This document shows positions 16,963 to 24,716 of a DNA stretch of 39,105 nt, piece after piece (the stretch's first letter is position 1; each line of letters opens with the position of its first letter). The DNA is from CAMLQK01 sp964654135. GTDB lineage: Bacteria; Patescibacteriota; Saccharimonadia; Saccharimonadales; UBA4665. A program made the position numbers and the translations under genes. The DNA lies in NCBI GenBank assembly GCA_964654135.1, contig CAZZHV010000008.1, forward strand, positions 1 to 39,105. The letters are read 5' to 3'. The notes under the pieces were generated by a model. It searched no databases, was not told the origin of the DNA, and saw only the letters and a list, made by a program, of their open reading frames with translations.

Positions 16963-17405
16963 TACTCTGTTACTTCAACTTTGCCCATCATATCTGGATG
17001 GAAGGTGCAGATATAGTTGAATGTTCCTGCTGTCTTAAACGTGTGACTAAAAGTTTTTCCCTTTGCCATCGAACCACTATCAAAGGACTCTTTTGAGCTG
17101 CTTTCAGATGTGACTGTGTGTGCTGCGGAATCTTGGTTGGTCCATGTAACGGTAGTGCCAGCTTTTACTGTTATAGTTGCCGGGCTAAACGCAAAGTCTT
17201 TAATGGCGACGGTGCTTGTCTGCGCAGCTTTACCAGATGAATTGCTATCCATGTTACCCATGGAAGATGACGAAGAACCAGAAGTTGTATTCGTTTTATT
17301 ATTAGTGGATTTGTCTTGTGCCTTACTAACGAATAGAGCGATAAGAACGGTGGCAATGACAAGCATAACGACGCTAACAATGATTGCTGAACGTTTGTTT
17401 TGCAT
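16962..17405 (-). CDS. Membrane-anchored cupredoxin (plastocyanin-like)
   Basis: 147 aa. Signal anchor (8-27), Ser/Thr/Asn-rich linker (30-65), cupredoxin domain (66-147). Type 1 copper ligands are visible: His96 (AAHTV), Cys133 and His136 (YICTFHP), Met139 or Met140. It should sit outside the membrane and carry electrons or bind copper. AAGGA precedes the start. It is the first gene of a two-gene operon with the YdjM-like protein. Confidence 0.9.
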   Translation of the reverse strand: MQNKRSAIIVSVVMLVIATVLIALFVSKAQDKSTNNKTNTTSGSSSSSMGNMDSNSSGKAAQTSTVAIKDFAFSPATITVKAGTTVTWTNQDSAAHTVTSESSSKESFDSGSMAKGKTFSHTFKTAGTFNYICTFHPDMMGKVEVTE

Positions 17406-17418
17406 ATGAATAATCCTT

Positions 17419-17435
17419 GGTTATATAGCATAACC
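17419..17435. promoter_or_regulatory. Palindrome upstream of the cupredoxin gene
   Basis: GGTTATATAGCATAACC has 6-bp arms and overlaps the likely -10 region of the cupredoxin promoter, so it may be a repressor site. The regulator is not identified. Confidence 0.45.
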
Positions 17436-17500
17436 ATAACACCCGGTCATGGCCGGGGCAATAGTATGTAGCATGGCGTAAGATACTCGAGAATGGAAAA

Positions 17501-17564
17501 GGACTCGGAGACGACACGCAAAAGTTGAATGTGGCGGGTGCCACGTGCGTGTGTCTCCGAGTCC
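17501..17564 (-). other. Nested hairpin in the 3' UTR of the GC-rich gene at 17.6 kb
   Basis: Outer stem GGACTCGGAGAC/GTCTCCGAGTCC (12 bp) continues, after one bulged base, into ACACGCA/TGCGTGT (7 bp); the tip is GTGGC/GCCAC. On the minus strand TTTT follows directly, so it may also terminate. Confidence 0.85.
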
Positions 17565-17637
17565 ATGACCCAGACTATAAGCCCTCAAGGCTTACGTGTA
17601 ATTCGGGGGTTTCCAGAAGTCGCTTGTGCGGCTTCGA

Positions 17638-18093
17638 TCAGCTCTTGAGGCCGCGGGCGGCGAGCTTGCCGAGACCGACGAGCGCCTTCGAGCGGACGAC
17701 GGTGACACCGGCGGTGACGCGGTTGGCGACGTCGCCGAAGAGCTCGCTGAAGTCCTCGCGGACCTCCTTGAACAGATCACGCATGTCGGCGCGGAAGGCG
17801 TCGACGTCGTCGGCGAAGCCCGTCTTGAGGAGGTCGTAGGCCAGCGCGTTGAGCGCCTTCTTGGAGGGGTCGACGGTGTCCTCGGTGTAGTCGAGGTAGC
17901 GGGCGACGTTCTCCTTGGTGGGGTCGCTGATGGCGATGACGTGCAGGCGGTTCTGCTCGACGGTCAACTGACGGTGGGCCATGCTGGCTTCCGCCAGTTC
18001 GACGAGTCGGGCCTGCTTGTCGGGGTCCATCTCGTTGAGACGGTCGAACATGGCGACGATGCGCTGCTCGCGGGTCACGGTCAAGGTGATCAC
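17638..18093 (-). CDS. Unknown helical protein, GC-rich unit
   Basis: About 151 aa from GTG at 18093; TTG at 18084 and GTG at 18078 are alternatives, all after CGGAGA. The open frame upstream of that is AT-rich leader. Sequence landmarks: REQRIVAMFDRLNEMDPDKQARLVELAEASMAHRQL, then DPTKENVARYLDYTEDTVDPSKKALNALAYDLL, and a C-terminal part with DLFKEVREDFSELFGDVANRV. It is predicted all-alpha and soluble, charged, without cysteine or membrane segments. I do not recognise a family. Third positions are strongly G/C. It is a single gene with its own promoter and 3' hairpin, between the cupredoxin operon and a divergently oriented small ORF. Confidence 0.75.
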   Translation of the reverse strand: MITLTVTREQRIVAMFDRLNEMDPDKQARLVELAEASMAHRQLTVEQNRLHVIAISDPTKENVARYLDYTEDTVDPSKKALNALAYDLLKTGFADDVDAFRADMRDLFKEVREDFSELFGDVANRVTAGVTVVRSKALVGLGKLAARGLKS

Positions 18094-18144
18094 TCTCCGA
18101 TGAGATCGGTTCCTGGAAACATAATCCCGGATTGGGACTGCATA

Positions 18145-18173
18145 ATTATAAAATAATTTACATAAATAATCAA
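18145..18173 (-). promoter_or_regulatory. Promoter of the 17.6 kb GC-rich gene
   Basis: Minus strand TTGATT (18168-18173), 17-bp spacer, TATAAT (18145-18150). The leader of about 45 nt has CCGAT/ATCGG directly before the start region and a TTCC/GGAA mini-hairpin. Confidence 0.75.
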
Positions 18174-18295
18174 GCAGTACGCTGTTGCTATGCATATTTT
18201 CACAAGTTGCGGGCCTATATTTTCATAGAACGAAGCAATTGAACCTGCCATTATGAAGGTACGTTACAAAAGTAACGACTACGGAAGGAGGGTTT

Positions 18296-18403
18296 ATGAA
18301 GAAAAGTCTCGTCAGCGTACATTGGGGCGGTGGGTCTATTTTGAATACCACTCACCCTGTCCCAACAGCTCCAACAAAGACTATTTTTGAGTCCACAAAC
18401 TAG
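18296..18403 (+). CDS. 35-aa small ORF with a strong ribosome-binding site
   Basis: It encodes MKKSLVSVHWGGGSILNTTH and then a Pro/Thr-rich tail ending FESTN. GGAAGGAGGG precedes the ATG at the right distance, and an intrinsic terminator follows 18 nt after the stop, so the unit looks transcribed and translated. CGTTAC AAAA GTAACG just upstream is a perfect hairpin or operator. There are no hydrophobic segments. A peptide signal, toxin or leader peptide is possible, but nothing in the sequence decides. An overlapping 49-codon frame from 18253 lacks a ribosome-binding site. Confidence 0.55.
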   Translation: MKKSLVSVHWGGGSILNTTHPVPTAPTKTIFESTN

Positions 18404-18420
18404 GACATCGTTTCAGGGAC

Positions 18421-18454
18421 AAAAGACTAGCCAACAATACAGGCTAGTCTTTTT
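18421..18454 (+). terminator. Terminator after the small ORF
   Basis: AAAAGACTAGCC, 9-nt loop, GGCTAGTCTTTTT. Confidence 0.9.
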
Positions 18455-18494
18455 GTTTGGGACGCTCATGCTTGCTTGATATACTGAGAGTCAT

Positions 18495-20387
18495 ATGGAA
18501 CCTCGGTATACTCCTGGTGAGCGCACGCCGCATGACCGTCCCTTGCAAGGGGCTACTGAGACTACCTCTAAAGAATCCAAAGACAAAAAATCCACAAGCT
18601 CCAGTGAACTCCTAGCTGCTACGGCAATTAAGGATATAAAACGGCCCGAAGGCTTGCCCGAAACACCTAAGAACGAGTCGCCGTTAAATCCCGAAAAAAC
18701 ATGGCTTGGCTCAGATGAGTCTAAGGCTGAGTCTGAGGTACCCTCCTCTGACACTTCTGATAAATACGAGACGCACGAGGACAAAAACAAATACAATGAC
18801 CTCGAGCACCTGACACCTGGCGAAGCTCGATCGGTTGTAACCGAATACGTAGAACACAGGCTGCCGATTATCCAACAGGAACGTACCGAAGTTGAGGACA
18901 ACGTCGAAGAGCTGGCAGCAATCGATGCGAACGAAGCTTTCTTAACACATATGCGTTCTGAGATAACTCAAGAAGAAGTTTCCGAGGCTTCCCCTGAAGA
19001 TTTGATCGACCAGGCAATGCAGGATGTTATCAAGGAGTTAGGACTTAACGATACCGTTGCAGCGCGCGAACCAGAGACACCAGACCTTAACGACACATTA
19101 CCAGAAGATGCAAACGACGATGGAACGTTGGTGGCAGCACAAATTGCACATATTAAAGAAGAAGTTACTCCGCATAGCGGTGATTTACCCGATCAAGACT
19201 TATCCGGAGCTGGTGGATTCAACTCTGGCGAGCCACCTCATGGCGGAGACGGTGAGCCACCTTTTGCTGGTGAAATGCCCCTCCCCGAAGAGCCGCGAGG
19301 CCCTGAACCTCTATTTCCGTATGGCGCTGTGGCTGCTCCTGACGCCGAGCCAGCCCGCGAAATTAATCCAACGCCTCCCACTCCCAATAATCGTATCGAA
19401 CGCATCCAGCGGGACGCTGAGCGTCAGCAGGACATGCTTAAGGGTATGCTCATAGGCGGTGTCATTGGATATGTCGTTGGTCGCCGCCGTGGCCGTATCA
19501 AGACTGAGCAAAAACTTAAGCCAGTACAAGAAAAGCTGCAACAAGAAGCGGATACATTGCGTAAAACTGTTGCTGGGCACGAGCAAGCTATCCGTTCGAT
19601 GGCCCGTGAAAAGACCGTTTCCGAGGAGAAGGCTCGCGTGCGCGAGACAAGAATGACCGCGGTTATCCGCTCCCAAGAACAAGCTAAGCAGCCCGATACC
19701 CTATCGAGTGAAGCTCCAGCAAAGACGCGCGAAGAAGCTCGGGTTGACGCAATTGCTGATATCCTTGCAACTCCACCTAAGCAGCCCGAACAAACTCCTT
19801 TATCGCATGCCGAGACTGCGCGTCGGAGTGTTGCACAACAACAGGCTGTTGAACGCACAACTGGCACTGCCCTCGATGTTGTGGCTGTGCCAACTGCAAC
19901 GAAGCAGCTCGAAAAAGTTGCCACGCCAAAAACCGTAGAAAGCATGCCGCTACCTACCCTTATCAAAGCATCCGAATCTGTTGTTGTGGGCGGCAAAAGC
20001 CTTAAGAGTTACTTCGAATCGGGTCGCATTGGCGAACAAGGCATGCGTCGCGTGCTGCGCGAGCACTTGCGAACTGGTAAAACAGAACAGGCATTAAACG
20101 TTGAACTGTTCAGCCATGAGCGCCGTAAAAAACGTAGCATGGAGTTACTGCTTCCCGCGCATACGCAAGGCGACGAAAAAGCTTTGTCTGCCGGTACTAT
20201 CTCAGACTTTCAGACACCGCCTACTTCTCGCCATACACCGCAAAGCGCACTTGTTGCCGACGACGACGGTTCACGAGTCGTTCCGCCGGTAGATCGTAAA
20301 CACAAAGAAGCCCGCTCGGTCAGCGCTATGGTGGTTGTTATATGCATTATCTTGCTTGGTGGTGTGCTCTTTTTGGTCCTACGATAA
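18495..20387 (+). CDS. Large Glu/Pro-rich protein with a glycine-zipper segment and C-terminal anchor
   Basis: 630 aa, mostly low-complexity and charged. A mid-protein hydrophobic, Gly-rich stretch (MLKGMLIGGVIGYVVGRRRGR, about 313-333) resembles a glycine-zipper membrane insert and is followed by a coiled-coil region (QKLKPVQEKLQQEADTLRKTV). After about 470 a compact domain has KSLKSYFESGRIGEQGMRRVLREHL. The last 22 residues (SAMVVVICIILLGGVLFLVLR) form a tail anchor. I do not recognise a family; an envelope or surface scaffold is an inference. TATACT lies 9 nt before the ATG, with TTGGGA 17 bp further up, so the transcript is probably leaderless. Confidence 0.85.
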   Translation: MEPRYTPGERTPHDRPLQGATETTSKESKDKKSTSSSELLAATAIKDIKRPEGLPETPKNESPLNPEKTWLGSDESKAESEVPSSDTSDKYETHEDKNKYNDLEHLTPGEARSVVTEYVEHRLPIIQQERTEVEDNVEELAAIDANEAFLTHMRSEITQEEVSEASPEDLIDQAMQDVIKELGLNDTVAAREPETPDLNDTLPEDANDDGTLVAAQIAHIKEEVTPHSGDLPDQDLSGAGGFNSGEPPHGGDGEPPFAGEMPLPEEPRGPEPLFPYGAVAAPDAEPAREINPTPPTPNNRIERIQRDAERQQDMLKGMLIGGVIGYVVGRRRGRIKTEQKLKPVQEKLQQEADTLRKTVAGHEQAIRSMAREKTVSEEKARVRETRMTAVIRSQEQAKQPDTLSSEAPAKTREEARVDAIADILATPPKQPEQTPLSHAETARRSVAQQQAVERTTGTALDVVAVPTATKQLEKVATPKTVESMPLPTLIKASESVVVGGKSLKSYFESGRIGEQGMRRVLREHLRTGKTEQALNVELFSHERRKKRSMELLLPAHTQGDEKALSAGTISDFQTPPTSRHTPQSALVADDDGSRVVPPVDRKHKEARSVSAMVVVICIILLGGVLFLVLR

Positions 20388-20416
20388 TCGCGCTTACGCT
20401 TTGTTGTAAAATTTAC

Positions 20417-20445
20417 TTGACAAACTAGCAAACAATCCGTAAAAT
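20417..20445 (+). promoter_or_regulatory. terD promoter
   Basis: TTGACA (20417-20422), 17-bp spacer, TAAAAT (20440-20445): near consensus. The leader of about 90 nt begins with a TACCG/CGGTA hairpin containing GCAACCTGCA (20462-20471). Confidence 0.85.
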
Positions 20446-20472
20446 CTCTTTTTGTACCGCAGCAACCTGCAA

Positions 20473-20486
20473 CGGTATGTTCAACC
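20473..20486 (+). repeat. 5' panhandle segment of terD
   Basis: CGGTATGTTCAACC can pair as RNA with GGTTGAATATATCG at 21296-21309: 14 bp, two of them G-U. Its CGGTA is also the right arm of a local leader hairpin, so the two folds compete. Confidence 0.7.
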
Positions 20487-20541
20487 CCACCGAGACTCCT
20501 ACAAGAGGAGCCTCACTGTCACGAAAGGAGATGCATCCATA

Positions 20542-21201
20542 ATGGGTGTTTCTCTCAGCAAGGGCGGAAACGTCAGCCTCGACAAGCCCGGCCTCACCCA
20601 GGCCGCTGCCGCTGCTGCCGCCGCCGGCGACCAGACCGCTGCCGCCGCGCTGACCCAGCGTGCCGACTCCCTCCCGGAGACCGGACTGCAGTTCGTCACC
20701 GCCGGCCTCGGCTGGGACGCACGGACCACCGACGGCAAGCCGTTCGACGTGGATGCCCTGGCGCTCCTGATCACCGCCACCGGCAAGGTCGGCTCCGACA
20801 CGGACTTCGTCTTCTTCAACAACCTCAAGACGCCCGACGGCAACGTCGAGCACACCGGTGACAACCGCACCGGCGAGGGCACGGGAGACGACGAGGCCAT
20901 CAAGGTCAACCTGGCCGGTCTGACGTCCGACGTCCAGAAGATCGTCCTCGCGGCGAACATCTTCGGCGCCGAGGAGCACGGTCAGACCTTCGGCCAGGTG
21001 CGCAACGCGTACATCCGCCTCCTCGACCAGGACGGCAACGAGATCGCGCGCTTCGACCTGAGCGAGGACTTCGCCGACAAGACCACCGTGCTCTTCGGCG
21101 AGCTCTACCGTCACGGCGAGATCTGGAAGTTCCGCGCGCTCGGCGAGTCCTACGACTCCGGTATGAAGGGCCTGGCCCTGGACTACGGCGTCAACGTCTG
21201 A
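20542..21201 (+). CDS. terD: TerD-family stress protein, GC-rich unit
   Basis: 219 aa from MGVSLSKGGNVSLDK. The ATG at 20542 has AAAGGAG; the upstream TTG frame is leader. TerD features: LGWDAR, the calcium site GDNRTGEGTGDDEAIKVNL, IVLAANIFGAEEHGQTFGQV, ARFDLSED and KFRALGE. About 28 extra residues (an Ala-rich stretch, AAAAAAAAGDQTAAAAL) are inserted near residue 20 compared with the common TerD of about 191 aa. TerD proteins bind calcium and act in tellurite, phage or envelope stress together with TerC. Third positions are almost all C or G. It is the second ter gene in the window, 4.3 kb from terC with unrelated genes between. Confidence 0.95.
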   Translation: MGVSLSKGGNVSLDKPGLTQAAAAAAAAGDQTAAAALTQRADSLPETGLQFVTAGLGWDARTTDGKPFDVDALALLITATGKVGSDTDFVFFNNLKTPDGNVEHTGDNRTGEGTGDDEAIKVNLAGLTSDVQKIVLAANIFGAEEHGQTFGQVRNAYIRLLDQDGNEIARFDLSEDFADKTTVLFGELYRHGEIWKFRALGESYDSGMKGLALDYGVNV

Positions 21202-21295
21202 CAGCTCTTCGCCGCGGCGAACAAGTGGGTGACCCGCTGATACCGCTCTGAACTTCGGTTCGTGCGTCTGATCAGTGGATCATGGTGTGACAACC

Positions 21296-21309
21296 GGTTG
21301 AATATATCG
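21296..21309 (+). repeat. 3' panhandle segment of terD
   Basis: GGTTGAATATATCG, complementary to 20473-20486 with two G-U pairs, about 95 nt after the stop. Confidence 0.7.
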
Positions 21310-21366
21310 CAGTGGAAGCGAATTCATTCATTGCCTTTGTGGCAAAGATATTCGTTCACCTGCGGC

Positions 21367-21424
21367 GGGGTGGCTCTCTCATGTTTTGGCTCACGCCAAT
21401 CAATAAACATCGAGAAGCCACCCC
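21367..21424 (+). other. Long hairpin in the terD 3' UTR
   Basis: GGGGTGGCT/AGCCACCCC outer stem (9 bp), continuing inward through CATGTTT/AAACATC and GGC/GCC with small internal loops. Confidence 0.75.
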
Positions 21425-21434
21425 GTTCAACCCC

Positions 21435-21644
21435 AAATATAAAGTATTCTATCCGCCAGTAGGCGGTTTTTTATTGCCTTTTCACCCGANNNNNNNNNNN
21501 NNNNNNNNNNNNNNNNNNNNNNNNNNNNNNNNNNNNNNNNNNNNNNNNNNNNNNNNNNNNNNNNNNNNNNNNNNNNNNNNNNNNNNNNNAAATATAAAGT
21601 ATTCTATCCGCCAGTAGGCGGTTTTTTATTGCCTTTTCACCCGA
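21435..21644. other. Scaffold gap of 100 N flanked by identical 55-mers
   Basis: N run 21490-21589. The 55 nt before it (21435-21489) and after it (21590-21644) are identical. A round 100-N spacer with k-mer-length identical contig ends indicates an assembly join, not a biological repeat. The true sequence may have no gap. Confidence 0.9.
21453..21472 (+). terminator. terD terminator
   Basis: CCGCC AGTA GGCGG TTTTTTATTG. A second copy (21608-21627) lies inside the 55-nt duplicate beyond the gap. Confidence 0.8.
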
Positions 21645-21876
21645 TACTATCACTTTCGCTACAGGCTGCACTTACTGCATGCCAAGAAAGTAGTTGCTTC
21701 ATGAAAAGACAATCCGCACGAAGGTAAAAGTGTGCTATTCAAGCGCACTTTTAGCGAGCTCAGGACGTCTTAAATGAAGTACTACTTCAAGGGTGCAGAC
21801 AATATGTCTGAAGAGTGCCGGGGCATAAAAATACCCCGGATTGCTCCAGGGTATTTTAGTTTAGGCGATAGCCTTA
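21645..21876. other. Intergenic region with several hairpins
   Basis: No gene seen. It holds AAAAGTGTGC/GCGCACTTTT (about 21727-21753), GAAGTA/TACTTC, CAGAC AATAT GTCTG, and at 21827-21857 TAAAATACCC/GGGTATTTTTA, a bidirectional terminator for the GH16 gene. Confidence 0.65.
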
Positions 21877-23304
21877 TTACATAGGTGCGTAGCAAGCGAC
21901 CCAGTCGGTGTCGAGCTGTGCGGTTGCGCCGGCCTTAGCGTAAGGCCCCATGATAGATGATTCGTTCTGAAGTACCCATGACATGTTAATGTTTGGAACT
22001 TTCTTGGTGGTAGAACCAACTAATTTGCCATCCATGTAGAACTTAACTGATCCAGAAGTCCATTCAATTGCCGTAGTGTGCCATGAGGTATACTTAGCGC
22101 CAGTGCTAAAGTTAGCTTCGCCTGGGTGCGTGTATGCACTAATGGTGTCACCAAAGTCGTTCTCTGGGTAGTCAATTTCGTAGCCACCGTTGTAGAACAA
22201 GTGAGCGCTCTTAAATCCAGGATCTGCCTGAACTACCTTAAAGCGTTCGACGTAGCGACCATATTTGCGTTCCATGCATGCGCGTGGAACAAGAGCCGCA
22301 ACGTGGTTGTCGCCACCCTTGGCTGGGCGGAACATCTTAACGTGCATTGAGCCGTTACTTACAGATACGGTGTCTTCTGGGTGGTATGTGCCACCAAATG
22401 GTGCACCATCGTTGCCGTCAGCGCCAGACTTGGCGGTGTCATCCCAGTTGTTAGGGTATGCCCACCAGTTTTTGTAGTAGTTGCCGTAGTTCTTGAGGCC
22501 ACCACAGTATGCTTGTGGGGTGTCGGTGTTGTGGTTACAGTCGCTAAATGCGCCAACGGGTACGGTGCCAGTAAAGTCGTCGCTAAAGACCATCTTCCAG
22601 CTGGTAAGGTTGCCGGTTGGCATTGCTTCACCAGATGGGTTGGTTGTGCTTCCGCCACCAGTTGATGGAGGAGGAGTTGTAGTACCGCCACCACCCGTGC
22701 CACCACCGCCTGTGCTAGGAGGTGGCGTTGTGTCTCCGCCAGCTGACTTAATAGTCCACTTCTGTGCAGCTGTGCCGTTACAGGTCCAGATCCAGATTTG
22801 GTTACCATTTTCGGTGCCTGAATATTGGTCATCAAGACACATACCGGAGTTTGGGTTTACAACACTGCCGTCAGACTTAATAGTCCACTTCTGCGCCACT
22901 GTACTATTACAGTGGTAGAGCTGGACGAGTGTTTTAGCAGTCGTGCCTGCTCCCTTAACATCAAGACAGTAGCCATTGGCGTTCGTGATAGTGCCGTTAC
23001 CGTTAACTGTCCAGGATTGTGCAGCTGTGCCGTTACAGGTATAGAGCTGAATTTTATTGCCGTCAGCTTTAGTGTTACCCCTGTTATCGAGACACTTACT
23101 CGCCACGCCAACAAAGGTACTACCAGTGGTTGATGCTGCATTTGTAAGGAACATCGTTAAAATACCACCAATTGCAGCAAACGCTACGATAAATACCAGC
23201 GGCATTGCATATCTTTGCGCAGCGAACTTTGTCGCCCATGAGGATTTCTTCTTTGAGGAAGAAGCGCGCTTAGCTTTGTTAGGAACTTTCTTTGCGGTAG
23301 CCAT
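21877..23304 (-). CDS. Secreted RICIN-GH16 glucanase-like protein
   Basis: 475 aa. A Lys/Ser-rich tail (1-about 30), hydrophobic segment (about 34-56), ricin-B lectin domain (about 60-190 with KCLDN, YCLDV, MCLDD and repeated QKWTI), a Gly/Thr/Pro-rich linker, then a laminarinase-type GH16 fold (about 230-475). The catalytic signature ExDxxE is visible as GYEIDYPEND. The family cleaves beta-1,3 or mixed-linkage glucans. The ribosome-binding site AAAGGA supports the start. The N-terminal half closely parallels the GH6 protein at 5.1 kb, suggesting one export and targeting module reused with different catalytic domains. Confidence 0.92.
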   Translation of the reverse strand: MATAKKVPNKAKRASSSKKKSSWATKFAAQRYAMPLVFIVAFAAIGGILTMFLTNAASTTGSTFVGVASKCLDNRGNTKADGNKIQLYTCNGTAAQSWTVNGNGTITNANGYCLDVKGAGTTAKTLVQLYHCNSTVAQKWTIKSDGSVVNPNSGMCLDDQYSGTENGNQIWIWTCNGTAAQKWTIKSAGGDTTPPPSTGGGGTGGGGTTTPPPSTGGGSTTNPSGEAMPTGNLTSWKMVFSDDFTGTVPVGAFSDCNHNTDTPQAYCGGLKNYGNYYKNWWAYPNNWDDTAKSGADGNDGAPFGGTYHPEDTVSVSNGSMHVKMFRPAKGGDNHVAALVPRACMERKYGRYVERFKVVQADPGFKSAHLFYNGGYEIDYPENDFGDTISAYTHPGEANFSTGAKYTSWHTTAIEWTSGSVKFYMDGKLVGSTTKKVPNINMSWVLQNESSIMGPYAKAGATAQLDTDWVACYAPM

Positions 23305-23412
23305 ACTGGTCCTTTTCGGTTAAGCTTTGGGCGCAGTATACACCTCGCAGTGTTAAAAGTTCAAGCCAATCTTAAGCTTAACTGTGGACGACTGGACATG
23401 CATAGAGAATGT

Positions 23413-23889
23413 TTAGGAAACATAGCGGGACACGTGGTTTCGCTGCCAGGTGGCAACGACATCATAGCCCCACTGTTTCGCTCTTTCGAGCTCGCCTTTC
23501 TTTATAGGTCCCTCTTTGCCGTGAACGTAGAATCCCTCGGGTGGCATGAGTAAATATCCGCCCCGACCTCGTAGGCTTATGGCGATTCTTCGTGCCGCAA
23601 AACCTACAATTCTGAGCCATCTCATTGGAACGCGAGTATCAAATGTGGCAATCGAAACACCTTTGAGCGCCCCATCGCCGATAGTATTGAGAAATTCCTG
23701 AATAGCTGGCGTTGGCATGCCTCCGTGAGTTGGGGAGCCGACGATGAGCAGGTCGACATCGTGTAGATCTAAATGACGCGCCTCAACGGCATCTATAAGT
23801 GCTGTTGTGTAGCCGAGCCCCTTATATATTTCCTGAGCTATGAGTCGGGTATTGCCATACCACGAATCGTAAATGATACATATTTTCAT
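23413..23889 (-). CDS. Flavodoxin-like protein
   Basis: 158 aa. The N-terminal FMN phosphate loop reads YDSWYGNTRLIAQ, and the second loop VGSPTHGGMPTPAIQEFL is typical of flavodoxins and NAD(P)H:quinone-type WrbA relatives. It should bind FMN and transfer electrons. AAGGGAG precedes the ATG. The C-terminal part is basic and atypical. Confidence 0.85.
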   Translation of the reverse strand: MKICIIYDSWYGNTRLIAQEIYKGLGYTTALIDAVEARHLDLHDVDLLIVGSPTHGGMPTPAIQEFLNTIGDGALKGVSIATFDTRVPMRWLRIVGFAARRIAISLRGRGGYLLMPPEGFYVHGKEGPIKKGELERAKQWGYDVVATWQRNHVSRYVS

Positions 23890-23963
23890 TTATACGTCTC
23901 CCTTCTATTTCCACAATACTCGTTACGCTCAATGCTGTCTGTGATATATAGCGCCTAAATAGC

Positions 23964-24000
23964 AAAAAAGCACCACAAATCTAGTGTTTGTAGCGCTTTT
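23964..24000 (-). terminator. Terminator of the MEDS gene
   Basis: AAAAGC, ACAAA, loop, TTTGT, GCTTTT: interrupted stem with T runs on both strands. Confidence 0.75.
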
Positions 24001-24018
24001 ACGCGTTATTTTTGTAAT

Positions 24019-24585
24019 TTAGACTACTAATGCATGCGTGCTGAGATTGTGTAGCGCCGTAATTTGGGCGTGTGCTTCATGATCTTTGAAGTCGGTATGT
24101 GGATATGCGCAGTAGCGTGAGAAATTATACTTTCGCGTAACTTCGTTCCAGAGCTCCTCAAGCGCCATGGCTCCAGCTTCATTACCTTCTTCCCAAAGTA
24201 GGGCTACCATGTCACCGTATGCGCGCACGGGTTTGCCCTTGCTGTCCGCTTCGTCGAGTAGACCCTTGATAGTCTTAAGGAATTTAGCATGATTCGGCAT
24301 GCCGTTAACCATAAACCCGTCAAGAACGGCTTCTGCTCTAAAGATAAGATGCTTGTCATTACTCAGGGTATGGCTGATGCCTGGCGTTGACCCATACTCT
24401 CGATATAGTTTAGTAATAATGTTTGATCGGGCGATAACGATGCACGTGTCACCTGCTTTGGTGCCGGCACGCAGGAAATCGCACAAACTCTGCACAAGCG
24501 AAGTGTCATTGTCATAATAAGCAACAACGTGGTTCCCGGTTGGGTTCGCTAACCACTCTGTGGATTCTATATAGTTTGCTGTCAT
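24019..24585 (-). CDS. MEDS-domain sensory protein
   Basis: 188 aa covering one MEDS (methanogen/methylotroph DcmR sensory) domain: NHVVAYYDNDTSLVQSLCDFLRAGTKAGDTCIVIA at the start and RAYGDMVALLWEEGNEAGAMALEELWNEV in the middle. The family is thought to sense ligands and often sits next to histidine kinase or HTH domains; here it stands alone. No Shine-Dalgarno sequence was seen upstream. Confidence 0.88.
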   Translation of the reverse strand: MTANYIESTEWLANPTGNHVVAYYDNDTSLVQSLCDFLRAGTKAGDTCIVIARSNIITKLYREYGSTPGISHTLSNDKHLIFRAEAVLDGFMVNGMPNHAKFLKTIKGLLDEADSKGKPVRAYGDMVALLWEEGNEAGAMALEELWNEVTRKYNFSRYCAYPHTDFKDHEAHAQITALHNLSTHALVV

Positions 24586-24671
24586 GTTAATAACAATTTA
24601 ACATAATTTACTATATAAGGTATATCGCGATTTTATAAAAAGTTGTGCATAACCACCCCTGTAGGAGTTGT

Positions 24672-24687
24672 TGTAAATTTCTTTACA
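24672..24687. promoter_or_regulatory. Palindrome TGTAAA-N4-TTTACA
   Basis: A 16-nt inverted repeat between the DUF3817 and MEDS genes; possible operator. Its role is not shown. Confidence 0.35.
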
Positions 24688-24716
24688 GACACGCTGTTGA
24701 TCTCAGCCTGGTGTTC

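Noticed and set aside
18253..18402. 49-codon frame overlapping the 35-aa ORF
   Set aside because: No ribosome-binding site; the strong one belongs to the other frame.
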